Positions 8,717 to 16,700 of a stretch of DNA of 64,000 nucleotides are shown here, one piece after another. The number at the start of each line of letters is the position of its first letter. Position 1 is the stretch's first letter. The stretch spans positions 288,377 to 352,376 of the forward strand of contig NZ_JABXYJ010000006.1 in the NCBI RefSeq assembly GCF_013377855.1, given 5' to 3'. The notes under the pieces were generated by a model that saw only the letters and a list, made by a program, of their open reading frames with translations, was not told the DNA's origin and did not search any database. This DNA is from Cognatundibacterium oligocarboniphilum. GTDB taxonomy: Bacteria; Pseudomonadota; Gammaproteobacteria; Burkholderiales; Burkholderiaceae_D. The translations under genes were made by a program, and so were the position numbers.

Positions 8717-9880
8717 TCAGGACATCACCACCTGACGCATTTTCTGCGCGATATAGGTCAGGCAAATCAGCGTGATGGCCAGACAAATCACAGAGGCGAT
8801 GCCGAGCGATGCCGGACTGAGCAATTCGCCTTTCAGCACCTGATTCATCATCTGATTCTGCGCCAGTACCGGCACCCAGCGGAACCACGCAGGTTCGCGC
8901 CCGGGGAACGCAATCGGGATCAGGGACACAAACGGGATGAACATGGTCACGATCTGATTTCTGACCTGAGCCTCTTTATAGCTCTTGCAATCCAGCGCCA
9001 CCGCGACCTGCAGCGCCGCCATGCTGGCAGCCAGCGGCAGTAAAATCAGCAGGAATGCCATGGCATCACGGATGCCAAACTGAAATTCGGCCCGCAAGGT
9101 ATCGTTTTTAATCAGCCACTGCGAAGGAAAAAAACTGAAAATCGTCAGCATCACCACACCCATGCCGACCAGCGCGACCGCACTCCATTTGCCGATCGTC
9201 AGCTGCCAGCCGCTGACCGGATTCATCATCAGCGGCTCAAGCGAGCCGCGTTCCCGCTCGCCGGCGGTAGTATCAATCGCTGCATACATGCCACCGATCA
9301 CAATTGCCATCAGCACCATCATCGGCAGCATTTCAGTAATGGATGCCTTGCGCTGATCGGGCTTTTGCAAATGCCGCTCTTTGATATCAATCAGCTGTAG
9401 CAGCTCGGCCGACACGCCCCGCATTGTCAGCTCCATCACTGCCGTTTCCTGCGTGTAGGCTTCCAGCAGCCGCTTCAGCGGGCGCAGACCAAACTCTGCC
9501 GGCCGGTTATTGGTGTCGTAGGCGACTTCGAGCGTGACTTTTTCACCGTGCTGCAGTTTGCGCTCGAAATCAGTCGGCACCAGCAGTACCGGTTGATCCA
9601 GTTCCTTGCTGCGGGATTTGGCCTCATAGTCAGCCGGAGCTGCCTTAACCTGATAACCCTGCCGCAAGATGAAATTTTCCAGCCGCGGCGCATACTCCAT
9701 GCCAACGGCGAGTACTGTCCGTTTTTCTTCCTGGGATTCAACCTGGGACAGCACGATTGAGAAAATCAGTAACATCAATGGCACACCCAGCAAAGAGCTG
9801 ATCAGTGCCGTCATCAGGGTGCGCCGGTCGCGCAGCGCATCCTTGATCTCTTTCCGGAAAATACTGAGTATCGCATGCAT
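8717..9880 (-). CDS. ABC-2 type transporter permease (NatB-like)
   Basis: 387-aa membrane subunit. A TM helix at about 22-45 is followed by a large soluble loop (about 50-185) and then a bundle of five TM segments from about 190 to the end, the layout of NatB/YhaP-type ABC-2 permeases. The segment GERERGSLEPLMMNPVSGWQLTIGKW is typical of the family. Its start overlaps the stop of the ATPase gene by one base (TGATG), so it is translationally coupled. NatAB of Bacillus exports sodium, but family members export many substrates, so the cargo is not known. Confidence 0.88.
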   Translation of the reverse strand: MHAILSIFRKEIKDALRDRRTLMTALISSLLGVPLMLLIFSIVLSQVESQEEKRTVLAVGMEYAPRLENFILRQGYQVKAAPADYEAKSRSKELDQPVLLVPTDFERKLQHGEKVTLEVAYDTNNRPAEFGLRPLKRLLEAYTQETAVMELTMRGVSAELLQLIDIKERHLQKPDQRKASITEMLPMMVLMAIVIGGMYAAIDTTAGERERGSLEPLMMNPVSGWQLTIGKWSAVALVGMGVVMLTIFSFFPSQWLIKNDTLRAEFQFGIRDAMAFLLILLPLAASMAALQVAVALDCKSYKEAQVRNQIVTMFIPFVSLIPIAFPGREPAWFRWVPVLAQNQMMNQVLKGELLSPASLGIASVICLAITLICLTYIAQKMRQVVMS

Positions 9881-10710
9881 CAGTTCACCTCTCTCATGGT
9901 CGGATCTGTCTGTAAAAACGCCAGCTTGACAAAAGCATCTTCAAAATTAGTTTGCTGCGCCTGCTGCAGCAATTCATCCACTGAACCACGCGCCACATTT
10001 TTTCCCTGAGCGACAATCACAACCTCGTCACACAACCGCTCCACTTCCTGCATGATGTGTGTTGAGACCACGATGCATTTGCCGCCACCGTCCGGTGAGC
10101 GCAGCCAGCGCAGGAATTCCCGCAACGCTCTGGTAGCCACCACATCCAGTCCATTGGTAGGCTCATCCAGAATGATATTTTTCGGATCATGCACCAAGGC
10201 TCTGGCCAGAGCCGTTTTCATTCTTTCTCCCTGGCTGAAACCATCAGTACGGCGATCCAGCAAGGCCGACATGCCGAGCCAGTGCGCCAGCTGATCCGTT
10301 CTCTGCGCGACCTGCGCGGCAGACATGCCATGCAGTAATCCGTAATAAGCAATATTTTCCCGGGCCGTCAGCCGCGGATACAGGCCACGCGCATCGGACA
10401 GCACACCCATCTGCGACTGGGTGGAGGAAGTTCCGGCGACGACAGGCACACCATCAACGATGATCCCTCCCTGATCCGGCTGCAACAGCGCAGCGATCAT
10501 GCGCAATGTGGTGGTCTTACCGGCGCCATTCGCACCGAGTAGCCCGGTAATGGCGCCATCTTCAGCGCGGAAACTGACGCCATTGACCGCAGACACCACT
10601 TCCGTTTTTTTCTTCAGCACACCGAGCATTCTGGCGATATCGCGCCAGTCTTTTGCGGCTGGTTTTCCGGTACGGACAAACTGCTTGTGGAGATCATTCA
10701 CGATAATCAT
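9880..10710 (-). CDS. ABC transporter ATP-binding protein (NatA-like)
   Basis: 276-aa ATPase partner of the downstream permease. Walker A is GANGAGKTT, the signature FSQGERMKTALARAL is a variant of LSGGQ, and Walker B is NIILDEPTNGLD. The start at 10710 is chosen because AGGAGG lies 7-8 bases upstream; an open frame extends to 10818 inside the hydrolase gene but has no such signal. The ATG overlaps the hydrolase stop by four bases (ATGA). The C-terminal segment after the ATPase core carries the usual regulatory tail. Confidence 0.92.
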   Translation of the reverse strand: MIIVNDLHKQFVRTGKPAAKDWRDIARMLGVLKKKTEVVSAVNGVSFRAEDGAITGLLGANGAGKTTTLRMIAALLQPDQGGIIVDGVPVVAGTSSTQSQMGVLSDARGLYPRLTARENIAYYGLLHGMSAAQVAQRTDQLAHWLGMSALLDRRTDGFSQGERMKTALARALVHDPKNIILDEPTNGLDVVATRALREFLRWLRSPDGGGKCIVVSTHIMQEVERLCDEVVIVAQGKNVARGSVDELLQQAQQTNFEDAFVKLAFLQTDPTMREVN

Positions 10711-12212
10711 GACCGTCCTCCTGCCTGATTGATGGATGACGCTGGGATACCGTTGCGCTCCTGAGTCGTTACCTGGGAACCTGCCTCCGGTTTGAGGGCT
10801 GGCTGCAAAGGCTGCCATGCCAGCGGCCGCGGAATCTGCCGTACGCAGCTGATATCAGTTTTGAGCGCCTCGGCATCTTCCCTGGCGCTCAGGAAACGGT
10901 TGACCACCTCGCGGACACACCCTTGTGCCAGCAAACCGTGTCCGGCATGATCCACGGTCACATGCAATGCCTGTGGTCCCAACGCTTGCGCTACGGCCTT
11001 GCCGTGACGTATCGGCGTCACCGGATCAATGCCGCCGCTCAGTAACAGCACTGGTACGCGGGCCGGCGGTATCGTGAAAAAATCCGGCGGAATAGCGGCA
11101 CGCGGCCAGTTTTTACACACGCTCTGATACTGGCTGTTCATCAGTTTTTCAAATTCGTCACGCGGTGCAGGTAAAGGCCGGGCAAACATTTCAGAACACC
11201 ATACAGAAAAATGCATGCCGTAGTTAATGCCTGCCGGACCGGGCGCATTGGTCGCACCGCTGAGCGTTACCAGCGGCTGGTAATTTCCCTGACTCGCCTG
11301 CGTCAACGCATATGGCAAAGCTGAAACGCTGACCGGGGAATATAACGTTTTGTGCACCATTCCCAGCAAAATATCGTGTGACATACGGAAGCTGAATGGT
11401 GTTCCCAGGCGTGGATGCGTCACGCTGACCTGTCTGGGCGCCATCGCCAGCAATTGCTGCCAGCGGGCTGCCAGATCAGGATAAGCAGCGTGGCAGCCAG
11501 GTTCTTTCTGGCAATCCTGAAACAGACCATCCAATGCCGCCTGTGCATCTTCGGCAGGCAAATTCATCTCCGGCGGCACCACGCCGTCGAGCACCAGCCG
11601 TTTGACGGAATCCGGAAACTGGCGCAGATATTCCAGTCCAACCCGGGTACCGTACGATGCGCCAACCAGATTGATACGTCCGTATCCTTGCGTCTGGCGC
11701 ACCGCCTCCAGATCCTGCACAGCAATACTGGTGCTGTAAAAACGCAGGTCTCCATGTGGCAGGGTTTGCAGCCGGTTCAGACAGATGGCTGATTTTTTGA
11801 GTAATTGCTCGTCCTCATCCACATCTTCGCTGCGTTCAAGTTCCGGACAAGACAATGAAGCGCTGCGGCCCGTGCCGCGCTGATCAACAAACACCAGGTC
11901 GCGCCGCTTGTTCAGGCGCCCCAGAATCGTCTGTCCAAAACCGGCAAGACTGACTGCACTTTGTCCAGGCCCGCCTGCCAGTAAAAAAACGGCGTCATGC
12001 AGTTTGTTTTTATCCTGCGACGGCAACACCATATAATGGACATCAATTTTCTTCCCGGCCGGGTCAGCCGGATTCAGAGGTCGCTGCACGACGCCGCAAC
12101 GCAGTTCCTGAGGAAAGTCCGGCACACGACAGGGACTGGTTTCAGCGCTGGCATACAGCGACGTGATCCCGATCAGCCCCCCTATGAGTCCGCGCAAAAC
12201 ATCGGTTCGCAA
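10707..12212 (-). CDS. Secreted alpha/beta hydrolase, S33 (tripeptidyl aminopeptidase-like)
   Basis: 501-aa predicted exported hydrolase. A TTG start at 12212 is preferred over the longer open frame to 12398: AGGAG lies six bases upstream, and the protein then begins with a clean signal peptide (RTDVLRGLIGGLIGITSLYASA). The oxyanion-loop motif AGGPGQS, nucleophile elbow GASYG, acid GGIDPVTP and histidine VDHAGHG give a complete Ser-Asp-His triad. The C-terminal part matches the TAP-like domain of secreted Streptomyces tripeptidyl peptidases. It heads an overlapping operon with the NatAB-type transporter. Substrate unknown. Confidence 0.88.
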   Translation of the reverse strand: MRTDVLRGLIGGLIGITSLYASAETSPCRVPDFPQELRCGVVQRPLNPADPAGKKIDVHYMVLPSQDKNKLHDAVFLLAGGPGQSAVSLAGFGQTILGRLNKRRDLVFVDQRGTGRSASLSCPELERSEDVDEDEQLLKKSAICLNRLQTLPHGDLRFYSTSIAVQDLEAVRQTQGYGRINLVGASYGTRVGLEYLRQFPDSVKRLVLDGVVPPEMNLPAEDAQAALDGLFQDCQKEPGCHAAYPDLAARWQQLLAMAPRQVSVTHPRLGTPFSFRMSHDILLGMVHKTLYSPVSVSALPYALTQASQGNYQPLVTLSGATNAPGPAGINYGMHFSVWCSEMFARPLPAPRDEFEKLMNSQYQSVCKNWPRAAIPPDFFTIPPARVPVLLLSGGIDPVTPIRHGKAVAQALGPQALHVTVDHAGHGLLAQGCVREVVNRFLSAREDAEALKTDISCVRQIPRPLAWQPLQPALKPEAGSQVTTQERNGIPASSINQAGGRS

Positions 12213-12398
12213 AATAGTCTCCTGAATGATTTTCGAGAAACGTAGTGTAAAGCCAACAATGATAAAAGTGTCATGTCTCCGATGAAACGGCAACAGATGC
12301 GATAAAGACAGGAATTTCGCGACGGAGTGCATCTTCATGAAGAGCAGCCAGCCCAATTCCCGGCCAGCAAAAGCAGCACGGGTTTGCTCCGGCGGCAT

Positions 12399-13565
12399 TC
12401 AGAATAGCAAGGGTTGCGTCAGCGATTGCAGCAGGGTTTTGACTGGTGCAGGTAAGGCTGCCTGGTCAGCGCGGTCGAGCGGCAGCCAGATTTCTGCATC
12501 TTGCCCGACACCCGCAACGCGCTGCTCAAGTTGCGCCAGCACCGGCTGGATATGCAGGCGGAAATGGGTGAAAACATGCTGTAGGGGCGGCAGCAGCTGT
12601 ACGCTGCGGGCCGCACCAAACCTGGCTATCCACGCATGCAGCTCTGGCGTCAGTAAGTCGCGCTCTGGCGTTGCGGTTCGCTGCGACGTATCCTGCTCAG
12701 GCGTCAGCGGCTGCATGCCATCCAGTTCGGGTAGCGACAGCAATCCGCCCCAGATACCGCTATCCGGTCGCCGTTCCAGTAAGACACTGCCTTCATGCAA
12801 CAGGATCAGCATCACAGCCTGTTTCTGCCTTTGCTGTTTTTTTGGTTTGCGCACCGGCAGCTCCGCCACGCGGTTCTGCGCAAACGCCACGCAGCGCTGT
12901 TGCAGCGGACAATACGCGCAGTCCGGCTTGCTACGGGTGCAGACAGTGGCTCCCAGATCCATCAGCCCCTGGGTATATGCTTCAATACCCTGCGCAGGCA
13001 GCAGGGCAACGGCGCGCTGCCACATGACATCCTCAACTGGTTTGCTGCCCGGATAACCGTTTATGCCAAAAACACGGGCAAACACCCGCTTCACATTGCC
13101 ATCGAGAATAGCAGCCACCGTACCGTAGGCAAATGCCGTAATCGCTGCGGCAGTTGAGCGGCCAATACCCGGCAATTCTGCAAGATGCGCCGGATCAGCG
13201 GGAAACTGCCCCTGATACTGTTCCACCACCTGTTTTGCGCAACGGTGCAGATTGCGGGCCCGGGTGTAATAACCCAGTCCGCTCCAGTGTTCCATGACCA
13301 GTTCGACCGGCGCGCTGGCCAGATCAAAAACAGTTGGAAAACGCTGCAAAAATTTCTGGTAATACGGAATCACCGCGCTCACCTGCGTCTGTTGCAGCAT
13401 GATTTCTGAGAGCCAGATACGGTAAGCGTCGCGGCTTTGCTGCCACGGCAGCTTGTGCCGTCCGTGTTGTCGCTGCCAGTCGATGACCGAAGCTGAAAAA
13501 GCAGGGTCACGCAATGAAGAATGCGATGCATGGGCGGCCGCAGCCACCGGGGTACGGAGTATCAT
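12399..13565 (-). CDS. mutY: A/G-specific adenine DNA glycosylase MutY
   Basis: 388-aa base-excision repair glycosylase that removes adenine opposite 8-oxoguanine. The catalytic Glu54 sits in SEIMLQQTQV, the helix-hairpin-helix is LPGIGRSTAAAI (131-142), and Asp155 lies in ILDGNVKRV. The [4Fe-4S] cluster ligands Cys209, 216, 219 and 225 show the exact C-x6-C-x2-C-x5-C spacing. The C-terminal third is the NUDIX-like domain that reads 8-oxoG. MutM, which removes 8-oxoG itself, is encoded two genes upstream on the same strand, so both halves of the GO repair system are close together. Confidence 0.98.
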   Translation of the reverse strand: MILRTPVAAAAHASHSSLRDPAFSASVIDWQRQHGRHKLPWQQSRDAYRIWLSEIMLQQTQVSAVIPYYQKFLQRFPTVFDLASAPVELVMEHWSGLGYYTRARNLHRCAKQVVEQYQGQFPADPAHLAELPGIGRSTAAAITAFAYGTVAAILDGNVKRVFARVFGINGYPGSKPVEDVMWQRAVALLPAQGIEAYTQGLMDLGATVCTRSKPDCAYCPLQQRCVAFAQNRVAELPVRKPKKQQRQKQAVMLILLHEGSVLLERRPDSGIWGGLLSLPELDGMQPLTPEQDTSQRTATPERDLLTPELHAWIARFGAARSVQLLPPLQHVFTHFRLHIQPVLAQLEQRVAGVGQDAEIWLPLDRADQAALPAPVKTLLQSLTQPLLF

Positions 13566-13609
13566 GAAATATCGTTGCAGTGAGTTACAGCCAGCGCGCC
13601 GCCATCGGT

Positions 13610-15547
13610 TCAGGCAGCGGCTTTCAAAGCAGACAAATCCGCATGCAGCGCGCCGTGAAGCTGCTGTTCCAGTTGCTGCAAGGTCTGTTTCTGCGCTTCG
13701 ACGTCTGTCTGCATAGACTCGAAGGAAGCAATCTTATCTTCCAGACTGTCGGTTGCCACGTGAATCCGTTGTATCGACTGCATCCGGTTTTTCAGCTGAT
13801 TTTTATGCTCGCGTATCTGCGCTTCCAAAGGCGTCATCACCACTTTCTGCCAGGCTTCAACATCTTTGTTTGCCTGTAAGAAGTTCTGCTTGACCCGCGC
13901 TGCAACGGAATCAAAAAATTTGCGCATGAGGGCAACCCGGGTATTCGTCATCATCGTCGCAGCATTGAACTGCTTATGATAGACGACCTCGATTGCATCG
14001 AGCTCCTTGATATATTTTTCCAGAGAGAAGGGCATCGGTGCCGACAACGCCAGTCCATGTTCAGTGGAGAATTTCCGGTACATCACCACCATCATTTCGG
14101 AAATCTCGTCGGTTTTTTTATTCGATGTCAGCAAGTTCAGCCTGACTTGGGCAAAGAAATGTTTGATCGAATCGAGCAACCCCAGAGACAGGTAACTCTT
14201 TTCCATCGACTCGCGTGTTTTGCGGATTTCTTCGCGCAAAATATCCATACCGAGACTGGTATAGACTTCCATCGATAGTCGGGTAAATACAGCCCGCGTG
14301 CCCTGCATACGGATCAGGCTGGCATCGAATTCTTTTTTCTCTGCGTCGACACGTTTCATCATGTGCTCGATCACATTCATATTTTTTCCACGCAGGCTTT
14401 TGAGCTCCAGCAACTGCTCAACCACATTCCGGCTGCGCGCCGACATCACGGCATGCTGGGCGGTCGTGATTTCCTGAATCTCAGATTCAAGCTGTGCGCG
14501 AATGATATCTTGTTTAGCCGGGATCAATTCCCGCGACAGGGAATACTCCAACGGCGGCAGACGGCTGCGTGCCAGCAATGGCGCATCCTTATTAATTTTC
14601 GCAACCAGGCCTTTTTGCGCAGAAACCGGGAAAATCTGTTTTGCATCGATCGAAAGTGTGTGTGCCACAGTGGCAACCTGACGTTCGAGCTGCTGCTCGA
14701 TTTCTTCGGAGGTGCGCAACTCATCCCACATGCTGTCAATTTTATTCAGCACCACCATGCGGCCCGGTCCGCTGCCGATGTGGTTGCGCCAGACATCAAT
14801 ATCGCTCTTGGTCACGCCGGTATCTGCGGCAAGGATAAACAGCACGGCATGTGCATTCGGAATCAGGTTCAGCGTCAGCTCCGGCTCGGTTCCGATCGCA
14901 TTCAGTCCCGGGGTATCAACGATGATGAGACCTTCTTTCAGCAAGGGATGCGGGAAATTCACAATCGCATGACGCCACTGTGAAATTTCGACCAGGCCAT
15001 CGTCATCGATTTCCAACGCAGCATCAGGATCTTCTTCGTCAAACAAGCCATATTGCTTGGCCACTTCCACGGTCACCTTCTTGGTCAGACTCACCTGCTT
15101 GAAGGCTTCCAGCATACCATCGCCGGAACTGATATTGAGCGGCAATACCTGCCATACATGGCTCTGGCCTTTGTATTCGCTGGTTGACTGCGCTTCAGAA
15201 CGGGTTTCGATCGGCAGCAGACGGATGCATGGCGGAATCGTGTCGTCATACAATAATTCGGTCGGACACATCGTGGTGCGCCCCGCAGACGATGGCAGGA
15301 TGCGCTGGCCATAATCTGCGAAGAAAATAGCATTGATGAGTTCTGATTTACCGCGTGAAAATTCAGCGACAAAGGCAATCGATAATTTGTCATCCACCAG
15401 CAGTTCCAGCAGGCGCGCCAGACGCTGATCAGTGGTGGGGTCAGCCATGTCTGATCCGCTTATCCAGGCACGGTATTGCGTCAGCGCCCGGGCGACTCCC
15501 TTGCGCCATTCGCTGTACTCTTGGAATTTTTGAACCAGATTGCTCAT
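13610..15547 (-). CDS. Bacterial dynamin-like GTPase
   Basis: 645-aa dynamin-family protein. The GTPase domain (about 50-330) has the P-loop region VAEFSRGKSELINA, switch GRTTMCPTEL, DTPG in IIVDTPGLNAIG, and NKID in VVLNKIDSM. The remainder is largely helical with long coiled-coil-prone stretches, especially the last 90 residues, which are rich in Gln, Glu and Lys. The first P-loop glycine of GxxxxGKS appears replaced by Ala. Bacterial dynamins remodel or protect membranes, but no partner gene is visible here. It sits between mutY and mutM and ends 44 bp before mutY. Confidence 0.9.
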   Translation of the reverse strand: MSNLVQKFQEYSEWRKGVARALTQYRAWISGSDMADPTTDQRLARLLELLVDDKLSIAFVAEFSRGKSELINAIFFADYGQRILPSSAGRTTMCPTELLYDDTIPPCIRLLPIETRSEAQSTSEYKGQSHVWQVLPLNISSGDGMLEAFKQVSLTKKVTVEVAKQYGLFDEEDPDAALEIDDDGLVEISQWRHAIVNFPHPLLKEGLIIVDTPGLNAIGTEPELTLNLIPNAHAVLFILAADTGVTKSDIDVWRNHIGSGPGRMVVLNKIDSMWDELRTSEEIEQQLERQVATVAHTLSIDAKQIFPVSAQKGLVAKINKDAPLLARSRLPPLEYSLSRELIPAKQDIIRAQLESEIQEITTAQHAVMSARSRNVVEQLLELKSLRGKNMNVIEHMMKRVDAEKKEFDASLIRMQGTRAVFTRLSMEVYTSLGMDILREEIRKTRESMEKSYLSLGLLDSIKHFFAQVRLNLLTSNKKTDEISEMMVVMYRKFSTEHGLALSAPMPFSLEKYIKELDAIEVVYHKQFNAATMMTNTRVALMRKFFDSVAARVKQNFLQANKDVEAWQKVVMTPLEAQIREHKNQLKNRMQSIQRIHVATDSLEDKIASFESMQTDVEAQKQTLQQLEQQLHGALHADLSALKAAA

Positions 15548-15661
15548 ATTTCCCTCAGTTAATCTTTCTTATTCATTCAAGTATATATGGATGAACAGGA
15601 AAATACGCATAAAATGTGTTTTGACCAACAAAACCAGTACGGATTTAAAAGAGAATGCAGT

Positions 15662-16483
15662 CTATTTCTGACAATGCGGGCAATAAAAAGTGCTGCGCTG
15701 TCCCTGCCGGATCTGCCTGACCGGATGCCCACACAGGCGGCAAGGCGCTTCAGCCCGGTCATAAACGAAGTAAGTTTGCTGGAAGTAGCCGCTTTGCCCA
15801 TCCACCCCGGTAAAATCTTTCAGCGTACTACCACCCTGCCGGATCGCCTCTGTCAACGTGTCCTGGATTGCCGGCACCAGCAAGCGGTAACGTGCGAGGC
15901 TGATTTTATTGGCCGGTGTTTCAGGATGGATTCTGGCTTTAAACAGGCTCTCCGACGCATAGATATTCCCGACGCCCACCACAATATCCCCCGCGAGCAA
16001 TACCTGCTTGATACTGGCGCTCCGTTTGCGCGTCTGACGGTGCAGCAAACCGGCATCAAATCCCGGCTCCAGCGGTTCCACCCCCAGCTGACGCAACAAC
16101 GGATGCCCGTCAATGTCGCCCGAACTGGCATCATGCCAGAGCAAGGCGCCAAAACGGCGCGGATCCGTCATGCGCAGCGCCGTCTCCCCCATCACGATGT
16201 CGATATGTTCATGTTTGCGCACCGGGGTTGCAGCCGGCAACACGCGCAGATGACCCGACATCCCCAGGTGAATCAGCACGGTGCCATGTGTAAAATGCAG
16301 CAACAGATATTTTCCCCGTCGCCCGGCTGACTGCACAAACTGCCCCCGCAGCAGCAGCGGCAGATCCGGCGGAAAAGGCCAGCGCAATCCTTCCCGGCGC
16401 ATGATCACGTCGGTCACACGCTGTCCCGTCAGGTAAGGTTCAACGCCGCGCCGCGTCACTTCGACTTCTGGTAATTCAGGCAT
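15662..16483 (-). CDS. mutM: Formamidopyrimidine-DNA glycosylase MutM (Fpg)
   Basis: 273-aa bifunctional glycosylase/AP lyase that excises 8-oxoguanine. The N-terminus PELPEVE supplies the catalytic Pro2 and Glu3 once the methionine is removed. A zinc finger with Cys248, 251, 268 and 271 closes the protein. The conserved helix-two-turn-helix region VGNIYASESLF is present. It is divergent from the TPR lipoprotein gene across a 217-bp gap. Confidence 0.98.
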   Translation of the reverse strand: MPELPEVEVTRRGVEPYLTGQRVTDVIMRREGLRWPFPPDLPLLLRGQFVQSAGRRGKYLLLHFTHGTVLIHLGMSGHLRVLPAATPVRKHEHIDIVMGETALRMTDPRRFGALLWHDASSGDIDGHPLLRQLGVEPLEPGFDAGLLHRQTRKRSASIKQVLLAGDIVVGVGNIYASESLFKARIHPETPANKISLARYRLLVPAIQDTLTEAIRQGGSTLKDFTGVDGQSGYFQQTYFVYDRAEAPCRLCGHPVRQIRQGQRSTFYCPHCQK

Positions 16484-16616
16484 GGTCAGCTCAAACAGAA
16501 AAATAAATCATTCGGTTCAGGGATAAAAACAGCAGAAACCCAGTCATAGCCAAGGTTGATGAAATATCCGGAAAAACACCGGAACCAGACTCTCTGTGCT
16601 TTGACACCATACAATT

Positions 16617-16671
16617 TGACACACGGGACAGTGCGCCGGTATCCCACGTGTCACTCAGTTCAGCGTAAAAT
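16617..16671. promoter_or_regulatory. Inverted repeat and -10-like box upstream of the TPR gene
   Basis: TGACACACGGGA at 16617-16628 and TCCCACGTGTCA at 16642-16653 form a 10-of-12 inverted repeat with a 13-nt spacer. A TAAAAT -10-like box follows at 16666-16671, about 30 bp before the start codon; no convincing -35 box accompanies it. The repeat is placed where a repressor or activator dimer could bind. Confidence 0.35.
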
Positions 16672-16700
16672 CAATCATCCCTTGTTCATACGGATCTGTC

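Noticed and set aside
10707..12398. Longer 563-aa version of the hydrolase starting at 12398
   Set aside because: The extra N-terminus runs to the mutY stop, has no ribosome binding site and would bury the signal peptide; TTG at 12212 has AGGAG at good spacing.
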